From Fennellomyces sp. T-0311 (lineage: Eukaryota; Mucoromycota; Mucoromycetes; Mucorales; Lichtheimiaceae), in the NCBI GenBank assembly GCA_025266875.1, contig JALLLT010000029.1, positions 124,001 through 188,000 of the forward strand: a DNA stretch of 64,000 nucleotides, given 5' to 3'. The notes under the pieces were generated by a model. It searched no databases, was not told where the DNA came from, and saw only the letters and a list, made by a program, of their open reading frames with translations. The position numbers were made by a program, and so were the translations under genes. Below, piece after piece: positions 33,990 through 46,017 of this stretch. The first letter of the stretch is position 1. The number at the start of each line of letters is the position of its first letter.

Positions 33990-34059
33990 GCTGTAATCAC
34001 TTTTTAACCATCGAAATTATTGGCAGTGAATTGTTGTTGCTGTTCGAATCTTTCGTAGT

Positions 34060-34150
34060 ATCACCTTCGCTACTACTACTGCTGCTGCTGCTGCTGCTTG
34101 CGATTCCATGGTTGCTTGCGGTTCCACTGTTGCTTGCAACTCCACTGCTG
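34060..34150. repeat. CTG/CTA trinucleotide tract with following imperfect repeats
   Basis: A ctactactactgctgctgct run is followed by four diverged units built on ttgcttgc(a/g)-tcca. On the minus strand this would code poly-Ser and SNSGTASN-type repeats in an open frame (34371-33997) whose gene status is unclear. Confidence 0.55.
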
Positions 34151-34759
34151 CTTGCAGACTTTTGATTGTATGAATGTAGCGCCGTTACAGCAGTAACACG
34201 CTCCATTATTTCCATTTCTTGCTTTTGACAGTAAAAGTCAAAGTAAATATCAAAAAGTGTAGAATCAAGATAATGTCTTACTTCAGCAACTGCATCCAAT
34301 GAGACGATGGGAGCTATGTTGATGAGTCCCTGGTCCCAGAAATAATTATTGGTTGCAGATTGTTTTAACAAGAAAGATTAGCAATATGCTCAACCGACTA
34401 CAAAAATATGTCATACCTTCAGAGCCACTTGGCAACTTTTTAATATCATGCTCCTGTTGCCGTTAGGTCATTCGCTTTCAAGTAACCGCTGGACATCTTG
34501 GGAATATGCTTGACGTGCTTCGGACTTGGTACATGTGCAGCAGCTTTGACAGTAACGTCCGGCCGGAAAAAATGTATACAAAGTTTGACCGCTTACATCT
34601 CCATGGAATCACAGCCAATTTTACATGAACAAAAATCATTTGATAGCCAGACGACTAGATGATTTTATCATTTGGCTTTTAAAAGCATTTGTTCTGTTAT
34701 TCATGCTTGGTGGCTAGTAAAACAAGATCGATCAGTTATTTTTTTTAAGAATTTTTCGG

Positions 34760-35610
34760 ATGCGGGTACCAACCTTGCGGTTTCAAGAACCATCATCTCC
34801 TTCAACAACTGCCACAGAATGGACAGCGTTTCGCTGGTGCTCATCGTAACGATATTTGCATTGAATAACCGTCTTCTTCCACAAAAGATCAGAGGTCATT
34901 CGAATGCCGTGCAGCAAACAGGCAGTACAGTCGATGTGCGCTTCATACCGAGATTCTCTTCTTCTTGGGCATTGGGCTTTGCCTTTGACTGGCCAGATGA
35001 TTGTATTTTCTTCAACTGACTCAGCCCTGAGACTGTTGTTCTCCTTATAAACTGCAAAGGCACCAAACATCACCAACATCGGCTTATGCCCAGTTTGGTT
35101 GACGACAGTGACTGGGACATAATACGCCCATCTGGTGTGTCAGTCTAAGTGACAGTACGACTCATCAAGAAGTACTTCCGGTCGATAGGCAACTCATTAC
35201 GATTCAGATTGTCCAAGCGTCTTCCAGATATGCCTTCCTGTAATTGACGATGGCTTTGCTGTCATGAAGAATGTTTTGTCTTCTTCCCAACCATAATAAA
35301 GACCAGCAAGCTTCAAATCCTCTTTTACAACCGAGAGAGATGGCACATCAAATCCTTGATCCTCGAGGTGCATGCGGATACGCTTTGCTGTGGCTGGCTG
35401 ACCGGTCTTGGTTCATTCTACCATGAAATTTCAAATTTCAATGGCATACTCATCCAAGAGTACCTTTCTCAGGTGATCCGGCTTCTTACTTTCATCTAGC
35501 AAATTCATGCCATTAGAAAGGGTAATTTTTCTTCCCGCCGTCGTGTCTCCAATGCCAAAGAGGTCCTGCAACACCTTGCGCGGGGAGTCATCGATATTGA
35601 TGCTTCCGGG
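34760..35610 (-). mobile_element. Remnant of a second DDE-type transposase
   Basis: Minus-strand reading from about 35600 gives ordered transposase-like blocks interrupted by stops: DLFGIGDTTAGRKITLSNG, KTGQPATAKRIRMHLEDQG with a helix-turn-helix look, KEDLKLAGLYYGWEEDKTFF, a PEVLLDESYCHLD block matching the first Asp-Glu region of DDE enzymes, MLVMFGAFAVYKENN, and ENTIIWPVKGKA. At least four stop codons or shifts lie between the blocks. The type differs from the Tc1-like element in this window. No ends could be fixed; the hairpin at 33907 is a candidate. Confidence 0.55.
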
Positions 35611-37309
35611 TCTTTTGTGCTCACTTATGTATCGATGAGCGATAATAAATGAACTCGACTCATTTTTTTGTAATGCGTGCTTGAGTGCATTTTAATTTCG
35701 GTGATGCCATTGTATGCAACGAAATGTAAGTCAAACGGAAGCGACGCGTGTCAGGAACACGAAAATCGCAGTCTTAAGGTAGAAAAATGACATCACGAGG
35801 AAGGTCTATTAATGAACCCTTTTCGCACCCAATATATTGTATACATTTTTTCTGGCTTATCTTTTAATAGCGCAGATCATACTTCGTAATGTTGCGCCAC
35901 GACTTCTCCGGTAGATTCCAGAAAACTGAAGTGAAAAGTGTAAAGCAGGGAAAATAGGAGACATCAACAGATTTATTTACGTGGGAGATTCAAGTTGCTT
36001 CGATTGTCCATGACAACAGCTACAACTATGCAGCTAGACGCGAGCAGGAAAATAGATCGTCCGGGTGACGTTGAATTTTTTGCCTCGTAACAAAAGGTGT
36101 GAAGTACTTTGGAAATTTCTGACTCTACTAGTTCTTGTACGAGCCAGATGCACAAAACCCTTGTACTACCCGCAGTAGCAATAAATAGACCATCCCTCCC
36201 CAAAATCCTTGTACTTTGCACCCCTTAGAAAACTCTTCTACTCCCACAAGAAGTGAGTACTTTAGCCCATATCCAATAATTCACCGTAACGCATATACTC
36301 ATAGTTTCCTCCAATAAAACAGCTTGTAAGGAGTAATCCAAAAGTCACGCACATCAGGTGAATTTCCTTATGTTCGTAAGTGATTTGGTTCATGCTACAT
36401 CACTGTCGCAAGATTACCGTTCGCACAGTTGTTATGGTACGTCCCATTTGCTGTTTCCATAGCTACTGGCACCAAATGTTGCTAACTGATTTGCTCTGTT
36501 ATTCAGATGGCTACTATGCTTGGATGTGCCCTGCCGATACGTTCGGAGAAAGACCGGTTGCCATACGCTGGTGACTGGAGTGGGAAGTATGGAAGTACAG
36601 CTGCGTGCCGTCTCCATGCGCCACCAAGCTGCGTCATTGTCGCAAGATTACCGTTCGCACAGTTGTAATGATACGTTTTCGTTGCTGTTTTCATGACTAC
36701 TGGCACCGAATGCTTACTAACTGATTTCCTCTGTCATTCATATAGCTGCTCTCGTCAACATTAACAACCTTCTCAAGGAGCGATATCCTTACTTGCACTG
36801 ACAAGAACTCTGAAAAGACTGTTGTAGACGGCGATAACCAAGTCCACTGCATTCCATTACACTTGCATCCCACACATCAGATTGTACGTAGTAAACTTTT
36901 CAAGTTGTTTCTGTACATCACCATTTGCATCATCAAAACACTTTTGTCACAAATAAATTAAATCACTAGTCTCACAGTCATCGGAACGTTAATTGTATGC
37001 TCTACCATATTTAAAAGTGGCAAGCATTATATCTGACAGAGCCAATAGCTACAATATTCACAAAAGAGTAGGCTTCTGAAGATTTGCGTCACCTGTTCCG
37101 CTTCGCTCGTTGATTATTGAGTACGTATGGTGCCATCTAGGATCGACAATTTAGAGCCCAGATTCAATCGTTCATTTGTAACTTTTTAACATATAAAACC
37201 ATTTTTTGCTGCATAGAACGAGAGAGAAGACATTAAAGAACAATTCTATGAAGTATATTTACTTCTCGTTAAGCAAAAGAAAAGGTAGAAAGGCCAAAAG
37301 AAGCAAAAA
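35611..37309. other. Gene-poor stretch with short repeats
   Basis: AT-rich sequence with a direct repeat (annotated separately) and no recognisable gene. A minus-strand open frame at 36221-35973 lacks known features. Confidence 0.35.
36401..36747. repeat. Direct repeat, two 113-bp units spaced 234 bp
   Basis: Units 36401-36513 and 36635-36747 share tgtcgcaagattaccgttcg, cacagttgt, ctactggcacc and ctaactgattt in the same order with few changes and no shift in spacing. The intervening 121 bp is not duplicated inside the window. Confidence 0.75.
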
Positions 37310-37317
37310 AAGGTAAT

Positions 37318-37522
37318 TAGGTAAGTGTCAGTAGTTGGGTTACAAATAGGGCATCCCAGAGGTAGGAAGGGTAGATATATTTGTATTTGTAAGTTGCCAA
37401 GGGGTTGTTGGGTATTGCCATGCACATGAAGTGATCTACCCATATCTAACATACTTTCAAAAAAAGGTATAGCGATATTGATTTCACTGGGTAGCGACAT
37501 TACTTTTTAGAAACACTGAAAT
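37318..37522 (-). mobile_element. Solo end of the Tc1-like family, inverted orientation
   Basis: Read on the minus strand, this segment aligns over about 200 bp with the left end of the element at 29797. Shared blocks in order are cagtgtttc, tcgcta-ccagt, acctttttttgaaagtatg, tagatcacttca, acctctgggatgccct and ccaactactgacac. The rest of the element is missing here. Confidence 0.65.
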
Positions 37523-37664
37523 GATCCTGAACAGCCTAGATTGGGAATCACCGTTCCACGTACACCCAGTAATTAATCAGCGCCCACAAATACTGAGCCG
37601 GTCTTACATAGCCATCGTTACACAGCGAGGCACGCTGCCGCTGCGTATACTTTTTCTTTTACTT

Positions 37665-40429
37665 TCACGACCTCACCACAAGCAGCCCCAAGGAGAGTAT
37701 ATGTCTTTCTATCAACTGACAACATAGCAATCCAAATGTGACTAATTGCGCATGCGCCTCGTATTAATAACTCTGGATGTATTTTTACAGCACTGTATTA
37801 CCCAAAAGAAGCGGCAACCAAAAGGCATAGAGACGCTGGTCGTGCTTCTGTTTCGCAAAACCCAAACCGTTTTCGTCCATATCAGATCCCTGCACCTTGG
37901 ATGCTGTGTGCTGGAAGCTGTGGAACCGTCGTAGGCTACTGGGTCGTGCCCGGTCGCTGAGCGATAAACAGCTTGCGCTCGTAGATAGTGGTGTGCGCTG
38001 TAGAAGCATCTCCGTAACCTGGCCGTCGCCTTTCCAGAGCGCCATTTGGAGCGCAGACATTCCCGTTCGGTCTTGCGCGTGGATATTGCTCGTCCCGTTG
38101 CTCATCAGCAGATGAACGAGTCGTCTGTATCCGCAAAGGACCGCCAGATGCAGCAGGCTATGGCCTTGTGCGTTGATAATAGAAACGTCGTCCACCTGAA
38201 CAGCCTCTAAAGCATTCATCACACGTTGCTCGGTATTTGTATGGCCGACCACCGTCTGCTGCTGCTTATCACCTTGGACAATGCCCATAGCCACCTGCTT
38301 TGGGTCCTGGAGTTTGCCAGTCATCTTGAGTCCGACGACTTGAAGCGCTAGTTCCATCAGTGCATGGTCGCTCGTATCGTAATAGGTGAACAGCGTAATG
38401 TCGTTTCCGTCCACGACCAGCGGATGCTCCTTGAACGAGACGACAACAGGTCCAGGATGCGTCGATGCTGGTAGAACGCAGACGAGAGTACTCGGGCTCC
38501 AGCAAAGGGTGATGGCAGGCCTGTCTCCAAACAAACAGGTAAGCCCAGTTCTAAAATTGGCGCCGAGGATGGTGATTTCGCAGCCTCCATAGACGGGACC
38601 GTTGTTTGGCACGAGGCGATCGACTCTGGGAGCGTAGGAACTGGGTGAATCAATGGGAGTGGTGACGGGGGTGGTGATATTCATGTTGGGTATCATTGTT
38701 GTTAATGGGTTGGGATGTTCTTGATGTAACATGGCAACTTGCTGAGAACTTGATACTGCGGCAGTTGTCAGTCCGAGATTGTTTTCGATAGTGGATGGAA
38801 GCGGACGCTCCGGTATGACACACCATGGGGCTGCTGTGTTGTCGTTTCCAAAAACAGAGGATGTTTGCTCCTCAGCTGGTGTCGGTAAAGGGCTCGATTC
38901 GAGGGAGTACTGGTCGTCCATAAATGGCTGGTGGAATAGAGACGGTTGGTATTGAGTCGACGTTTCATCGCCGTCGATGCAAAGTGAATTGCGGCGGGAA
39001 GATGCTGGCGTAGCTAGTGCATACTCTGTGCGTCGTCGCTTTCGGCCTGCAACCGGCCCTTGCTTTGTGCTTTTGTGGTCGTCAGTTATCATGATGGGCG
39101 GCGTCTCGCCTGACGCGACAGTTGTTCCACTACAGTCCTGAAGAGCAAACCGTATTCTATCGCAAAGTCGTCAGCTGATGAATTGCAATGCAAACAATAA
39201 AGAGCTTCAGCTTTACCGGAATCCCACGCGTTCGTTGTGATGGCGGCAATAACAAGTGATACGTGTAGGCAGAATTGCATCACCTGAACTAAAATTTACG
39301 AGCGGTTCACAGTTGAACAGCAATATTCGGTCGCGTTCTTTTTCAAATGCATCGTCCGACATGGCCGACAATAGAGCTTCTTCGGTGAGATGGCTATCTT
39401 TTTTGCGCTCGGCGCGCTTGCGCTGTGGTCATTTGGAGCAGTGTCAGTTTCATTGATCCAGCTGCACTGTCTTTCTCTTTCTCTTTTTTTTTTTTTACCT
39501 CACGACGAACACAGCCGGCGCACATGCGCAGTTTCCTTTCGGGATCGCTGACACAAAAGACAGTGGCGCTTAAGCTGAGGACCTTAGATTCGTCGCAATC
39601 GACAACGCCGAGTTTGTTGGCAAGTTGCTTTCGTTGCTGCGTTTTACGTAGCTTTGATCTTGCAAGCATGAACTCGGGTAACCGAACGAATGACCACTGT
39701 GGCACTTTAGTTCCTTGACTTGTCAGCAATTGAACACACAATTTGATCTGTGTTTCTACTCTGCTTTTAGCGCCACTCTCGGGAATCCCAAGGATACGAA
39801 TTTGCATGTCGTTTCTATAAGTGCTGCGTGAGAAAAAAATGGGCAATGTCAAAGCCTCATTCCGCTTATACCGTGTTAGCATGGAAGTGTCGAACGTTGA
39901 TGGTAATCTACATTGACAACTTGTTCAGTTCCAGGCAAGCTGATATTAAACACATGAGCGGGTCATGCCGAGAAAAAAAACAAAAACATACATGTCACTG
40001 GAGCATGCTGGTTGATGTGATAAGCCAAACCGGTGCTGGTCTTCTTCCTTGACATAGAATCGCTGCCGGTCGGAAGTATCTCGGTGATCCTTTTTCTAAT
40101 GTGAGATTCTGCGTCCAACAAGCAGATAGAAAGAAACATGCATTATCACATACCGACTCTTTGTATCCGGTTTCTACCGACGGACCGAGTACAAGGTAAT
40201 CCCCAGACGTGCCGCAGACTGGAAGTGGCGAAGCCATTGTCGATGAGTTGCAAGACGAATCTGAACCTGCAAATGGAGTGGGTGACGACTGCTCGGTATC
40301 ATTGCTGTTGTTGTCGTAACATGGGTAACCGGGTAACGCATTCATGTAGCCATGCCCAATGTCTTGTTGCTGTCTCTCATCGTACATGTATGAACTAGGA
40401 GTATCCATGGGCCGATGGAGGAGCGGCAT
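37665..40429 (-). CDS. Mga2/Spt23-type membrane-tethered transcription factor
   Basis: Six minus-strand exons: 40429-40154, 40095-39992, 39823-39499, 39422-39217, 39156-37802 and 37741-37665 (780 residues). Residues near 132-240 contain IRILGIPESGAKSRVETQIK and a SATVFC/CAGCVRRE block, the N-terminal homology of Mga2/Spt23. An IPT/TIG domain is at about 481-564, ankyrin repeats at about 633-691, and a hydrophobic C-terminal helix (about 746-766, FWLPLLLVTFGLLCC) is completed only by the last exon. These proteins sit in the ER membrane, sense lipid saturation or oxygen, and are cut by ubiquitin-proteasome processing to activate the fatty-acid desaturase gene. The third junction uses a long 168-bp intron that contains a possible cassette exon. 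Confidence 0.87.
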
Positions 40430-41442
40430 CGTTCCGTCAGGCGAAGAAAGTGTGAGAGGAAGAGGGAGAAAAAAAGGTTGGCAAATGGAGTGGGTATCGC
40501 GGCAAACTGTCTAAAAAACGCGGGATGATTTTTAGTCGGAGAACCCCCTCTACTCTTTTTGTGGAGAGCGAGCAAAAGCAAGAGATCTACAACTTGCAAT
40601 AGCTTTGTGGGAACGGAACCAGCTTGTACTCGCTTTGGATTGAGCATCTACAAGGTGTTCTTCTGCTATAGCCAAATTTGAGTTCTGATGCTAGCATATC
40701 AAAGATGATTTTTTGTTCTAGCATCTAATATTGTCAGGCTTTCATCTACTGATACCGAGTTTACCCTTTGCAGGGGATGATGCCAACAGCAGACAATATC
40801 ATTGGCTATCTCGTAGGAGATAACGCAATCGACAGCTTTACTATCCTACTTTGTCGCCAACAGCATCTATTCGTCTCTCAATATACACTGCTATATCGCT
40901 AGTACGCTTGTAAACTACTACAAAAGACGTAGTATGTCGAGTTGCGACATTCTGACCACAATTTCCGAGTAAGTGTCTGTATCCACTCTCGATCGGTAAT
41001 AATTGGTGTAGTTGGAAGTATGTCCGAAGCAATTGTGTAGTTTTCAGTCGAGAGCCAGCTGCTAATATATACATATAGATTTGTGGGCAGTAGTGAAGAA
41101 GAAACATTTAATAAACTTGCATATAGATCTATCGTCAAGTGACTCTCTATCAATCAGCTGTCTGATACATCACTTTGGCATTCAAGCTCGAACTGGTAGA
41201 GATGACTCCAGCACCAAGGAGACACTCGTTCGTAACTGCGAAGGTAGCATATAGGTAGACTATACCGAGCTAGGTATGTGGCAGACAATTGCCAAGAGCG
41301 CCGAGCAGTGTGATGTGAATCGAGCTTGGGCGCTTTGACTCCACAGCGCCCGTTTTCAACCGCCGCCAAGCTTTTTTTGAACTGATTGATGTCGTATTGT
41401 GTTTGATCGCTTCTCTTTTCAACACTGCACTTTTTGTGAATT
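40430..41442. promoter_or_regulatory. Shared divergent upstream region (Mga2-like and Snx4 genes)
   Basis: 1.0 kb between divergent start codons. No coding exon or repeat was found; short open frames on both strands lack features. Confidence 0.35.
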
Positions 41443-43554
41443 ATGAACGACGACTATGAAAACGTAGAGTGGAATGTTCATGCTACTGCGGATGCCTACA
41501 CTCCTCAAGTAGAAGACGATGATCCGCTCTCGGCATTTAGCAACGGCTACGAAGGAAAGCATTTCGGTCAAGAGGTGAGCGGAAAACAACAGACAGTCGT
41601 AACAAAGAGGGGGAAATGAACGGACGAGTTTTATTGTTAAAAGAAAGGGTTCGTTTCGACTAATGGACATTACGAGCCGTCACCATCACCTCCACCTGCC
41701 ACGCCATCATTTATGCCGACCGTGAATGGATCCCCAGATTCGTTTCCAAAAAGCAGCCCCAGCGCAACACCACCGTCGACGTCTTCGATACCAGATACCC
41801 GTACCCCATATACGATTCCCACCACCGCAAAGACTTCTTTGAGCGAACCTTTCGTGGCAAAACCAATGACAATCACAATCAGTGATCCGCAAAAGCACGC
41901 TGAAGCGCAAGGCGCCTTTGTCAGCTATCTTATCACCACACATGTAACGTACCCCGCGACGCATTGCCCATTGGCGTGCTGTACTAAGATGGAATGCTAG
42001 ACAACACTCGATACCTTTTCATCAGCTCGTCCACGACCTGTCCGGCGGAGATTTCAAGACTGTGTATGGCTGCATAATGCTCTTATGCTGGAGTTTCCGG
42101 CATGCATTGTGCCCCCGCTTCCAGAGAAGCATCGCCTAGGTAAAATGGAATGGTGGATGAGTGGTGGTGCACCAGCATGCTGACAATGGGTGCAGAGTAT
42201 ATCAAGGGAGATCGGTTCAGTTCTGAGTTCATTGAGCGACGAAGAATAAGGTAAATAAGGAGAACCAGGTTGGGAGTTGCCACATGATTCACATCATGCT
42301 ACCCCTTGCACGCATTAGTTTACAATGGTTTCTGAATCGGATATCTCGTCATCCAGAATTGCAACAGTCGCAATGCACGCGCGTGTTTCTTGAATCAGCC
42401 GACTTTGTACGTGTGGTGGGCCCAAACATGCTCCATGCCGGTTCAAGCTCACACCACTTTTATAGAGAAATGACAAGCGGATGCAGTCCCGAAGGGTGCC
42501 ACCTGCTGCTTCCGTTTTGGAATCGTTGAGTGATACGTTACTCAATGCGTTCACGAAGATCAAAAAGCCCGATGAGCGCTTCGTGGACATGAAGGAGACT
42601 GTCGACAAGCTGGAGGACAATCTCAACACCGTCGAGCGTTTGTATTCGAGAATCGGAAAGCGTCAAATTGGTTTGTGTGTTCTCTTTGTATGCCAGTGCC
42701 GCCATGCTAAGTGATGAAAACGCATCGTCTGTAGATCTGCAGCAGGATTACAACAGTTTTGCCACAAGTATACAAGGTCTTTCCGCCATGGAAACCAATA
42801 TAGCCAGTCAACTGAATGAGTTTGCCGAGACCACGCAGGCATATGCAAAGGCGATGAGTGAAATGGTACGGCGCAGTGTGGGTGTGGCTACTTGGGTCGC
42901 CTTGAACTAAGCTGTTACGTAGAATCGTGACGAGGATCTGCTGTTCCTGAACGATGTGCATGAATTGTTAGCATACTGCCACGCCGCCAAGGTAATGCAC
43001 AGTGGAAGGGTGAATCCGGCGATATACTAATAAAATGTGTAGGCAACGCTGAGGGCGCGGGATCAGAAGCAGGTAGATTTTGAAGAACTGTCGGCGTATC
43101 ACCATCGGACCGCTCAGGAACGTGATCGGACCAAACACCCCGGTCGCAACCTGGATGGCGGTCTTAATATCAGCGAGCTTGTAACTGACAAGATCAACGA
43201 AGTTCGCGGCATCAATATGGAACGCGCCAGGCGGGAAAAGTTGGCCCGACTTGATCGCAAGGTCAAGGAACTTGAATCCGAAGTCGCACGGGCCAACGAT
43301 GAATCCAATGCCTTTTCTGAGCAAGTCATCAAGGAGTATGAAATATTCGATCAGGCGAAGACAGAAGAGCTGAAGCAAGGTCTGGTTGCCTATGCTGATT
43401 CTCATATTAAGTTCTTTGAAACGGTATGCTGTGTGATCTGTATAAAAACGAGATGGCAAAGCTAACTTGAACAATGCAGGGTGTATCGGTATGGGAAAGT
43501 ATATTGCCGACATTGGAGAGTATGCATATAGATGATGTGGACAGAGATGCCTAG
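41443..43554 (+). CDS. snx4: Sorting nexin Snx4/Atg24 (PX-BAR)
   Basis: Ten exons: 41443-41574, 41644-41943, 42001-42139, 42196-42250, 42319-42406, 42466-42670, 42735-42865, 42923-42991, 43043-43423 and 43480-43554 (524 residues). A Pro/Ser-rich lead is followed by a PX domain (about residues 115-235). Its phosphoinositide pocket is visible in VRRRFQDCVWLHNAL, the PPLPEK loop and KGDRFSSEFIERRR. A BAR-type coiled-coil domain covers the rest (LESLSDTLLNAFTKIKKPDERF to the end). Snx4 tubulates endosomes, recycles SNAREs to the Golgi, and takes part in selective autophagy with Snx41/42. Exon 6 ends at a GTTTGT donor, weaker than its neighbours but frame-preserving. The gene converges on the Myb gene, 254 bp away. 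Confidence 0.92.
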
Positions 43555-43808
43555 TTTAGTGTTTATGACCTTGCGGCTTGCCTTGTTGTTTACTAGACGT
43601 TCAATGATTTCTTCCAACCATCGCAAAGTAAATGTGTATGCGAATGCAATGAAATCCCTTATCTCCATATACAGGACATTTCATTGTCTCGAATGCACAG
43701 CTCATCTTTCATTTCACGTGTACCGGCTATTCCCTTGACGCGGTAGATCCATGTGCCGGTGTGCCTTTCCAATCTGAAGAGTGTTACCATCGATGCTTTT
43801 AAGCATAT

Positions 43809-45242
43809 TTATTGACAGCCTTTTGCAGCCGTTCTATTTCCACCTTTCCGTGAATTTAGCAGACTATAGCATAGATTTCTGTATCGAGCACGGCAAGATC
43901 GACGGCCACGTCCCATTGCTTGCGCAATCACTGTAAACTTTGTGCCGTGCAATATGATAAATCTGTATAAAACAAGAGTGAGTTTACCAAGGTGTATGAC
44001 ATGCAGTACCAAAGCTTACTCCATTAATCGTTTATCTTCTTGTGGGGTCCACATTTTTCTGAAGCGCTCTTGGTCATAGCGTCTCCGTGTATGCATACTG
44101 AGTTGTATCAGAGACCGATCGGGAAATGATTTGGCTTATTTCCTTGGGTAAGCATCTTGTCAAGCTGCCTTTTGCTTTTAACAATATGATTACCGATATA
44201 TTTCCAGAACTTCAAGTGATGTGATGGCTTTCCTTGGAGAATAGTTTGAAGGCTTTCCATTGATAATTTTTCACGCTGTAAAAGGCAACAAGAGGATCAA
44301 CTCCATGTACGTACTCTCTCAAGAGGTTTTTTTTTTAAAAGGCCTTACTCGTGCAAATTTCTTGATCCGTTTCTCAAGTACCATCACTTCCTTGCCTGAA
44401 AACGGTCCCTTCCTCTTGGTAGGCCATTCGCCCGAATCGATTTCGACCTTATGTGCTTTCGCAGGTGATAATGTTATCTTTGGCATGTTCGTATCGTTGG
44501 TTAAATCAGCTTCATTTGCGTGCGTGAATTTGCTACCACGGTCTAGTTTAATCGAGTTGAATGCCATCCGCCGTCTTCTTATATTTGCTTTCAAATCGAC
44601 ACCGTCCTCATGGTGAAAATTAAATGTTGAGTGTACAAGTAATACTTCAGCTTTTTTGGTTGGATTGCTTTCGTGTGCTTTGATTTGCTCTGCCGGATCG
44701 TTGCTTTCACATTTTACTGGATTCTTTGTTAAAGTTTTGACATCCTCTGTTGACTTATTCTCGGTTTTATCTTGCGTGGGCGATGATATGATCCCTCTTG
44801 GTGAAGTGCTGTCTACTGGTAATGGGTGGACTTTCATTATCGCTCCGCTATCGTTCTCGTGCACAGGCTTTTCCATCAATAGTTTAGCCTTTTGACTCGG
44901 GTTGGTATTCTCGATTGTTCCATGCGCAAACAATGGCATTTCGGGTTTGTTGATTTCCTGGGCTTTCTGATGCCCACTGCCATGTTCGTTTCTTGTCGTA
45001 TCGATTGTCTTATTTTCCTTGTCGTTTTCTTTCACAAGTGACTCGGGTTGGTTGTGCGGTTGGCTTGTTGCTACATCGCCAAGTTTCCGTCGTTTCGAGG
45101 CAACCAGTGGTTCGCTGAAAGTAACTCTTTTCCTACTCTTTGTTCTGAAAGGACTGAATGGGCTATAGTAAATGTACTTTTTGAGAATGGATTTTTTCGT
45201 CATTGCATTATGCATTTGCGAATGCTGCAAGTCAGGAACCAT
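43809..45242 (-). CDS. Reb1/TTF1-like Myb DNA-binding protein
   Basis: Four minus-strand exons: 45242-44349, 44275-44194, 44134-44020 and 43962-43809 (414 residues). The first 290 residues are Lys/Ser/Thr-rich and disordered. Splicing then builds a Reb1-like region: KGPFSGKEVMVLEKRI, LKFWKYIAKSFPDRSL, HTRRRYDQERF, and a Myb repeat MWTPQEDKRLMEFIILHGTKF ending GRGRRSCRARYRNL. Reb1/TTF1 proteins bind rDNA terminators or promoters and block replication forks or polymerase I. The C-terminal Myb-like repeats normally found in Reb1 are not seen before the stop at 43809, so the protein is short or an exon was missed. I use the Met at 45242; the open frame upstream overlaps the divergent gene and has no other plausible ATG. 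Confidence 0.7.
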
Positions 45243-45366
45243 TTTCGCAGGAAAAGTAAAAAACAAGTCTTCGGCTGAACGGTTGTATAAAATCAAGCCA
45301 CTTACCTGTGTCACCTCAGCAACCTTTCCTTGACTACCACCACATTCCTTTGACAAACGATAGAGT

Positions 45367-45911
45367 ATGCGTCTTCGCATATTGATAGTCCTCTTTTTCC
45401 TTCTCTTGCTATTGGGAATACTAGGATTCGCTCCCATCAATCTGCATGACAAGATTAACGACAAAGTACTTCATTTCAGTGCCTTTTTAATCCTTGGCGT
45501 ATGTCTGTACTTTTTATGGAATCTCTCGTATAAACGGAATCTGCTGTTGGCATCCGTTGTTCTTTTTTCCATGGCCGTTTTCAGTGAATGTATCCAGGGG
45601 CTTTTACCAGTAGGCTTTTCTTTTATTATTTTGCAAGATAACCCTTTCTAGGCTTGTACTAAAAAGGGAAATAGTACAGGACATTCGATGGATACGATAT
45701 TCTTGCCAATGTAATGGGCGGCATCTCGGGTCTAGCAACAGCGTTTATCGTGGATTATTTCTATACTTCGCGACGTGAACATCAGCGACGATGGGGCGGC
45801 AAGCGTGAAGCCGAATATCAACGCGCACTCATGGATGAGATGGATCTGGGTGAAGAAGAAAGCGATAGTGACGATGACAACGATGAACGACGACGCATCC
45901 TGTCCGCATAA
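45367..45911 (+). CDS. VanZ-like small membrane protein
   Basis: Two exons, 45367-45609 and 45675-45911 (159 residues). The N-terminus is a long hydrophobic helix (residues 3-22). It is followed by a short loop with DKINDKVLHFSAFLILG, two more helices (YFLWNLSY, LLASVVLFSMAVFSECIQG), and a final helix after the splice (DGYDILANVMGGISGLATAF). The K-x-x-H-F...F-x-E-x-x-Q pattern and four helices are those of the VanZ-like family, found in many fungi without a known job. The tail is acidic and cytosolic by prediction. The gene is divergent from the Myb gene (124 bp between start codons) and converges on the SH3 gene (106 bp). Confidence 0.8.
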
Positions 45912-46017
45912 TAATACCCTTGTTTAGAAATCGCTCTTTTTTTATTTATATGTAATTTAGCTGTTTTTATAGTATTTAAAATAATAATAATAGGTATAAT
46001 AGAAAACTACTATCTGA

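Noticed and set aside
36401..36747. CRISPR-like array
   Set aside because: Only two long units with one spacer-sized gap, in a eukaryotic context.
39912..39939. Constitutive 28-nt coding exon in the Mga2-like gene
   Set aside because: Inclusion breaks the reading frame before the conserved IRILGIPESG region, so it is kept only as a possible regulatory exon.
40342..40647. Alternative N-terminal exon for the Mga2-like gene
   Set aside because: The frame is shifted relative to the ATG at 40429 and has no acceptor/donor pair that would join it to the conserved exons.
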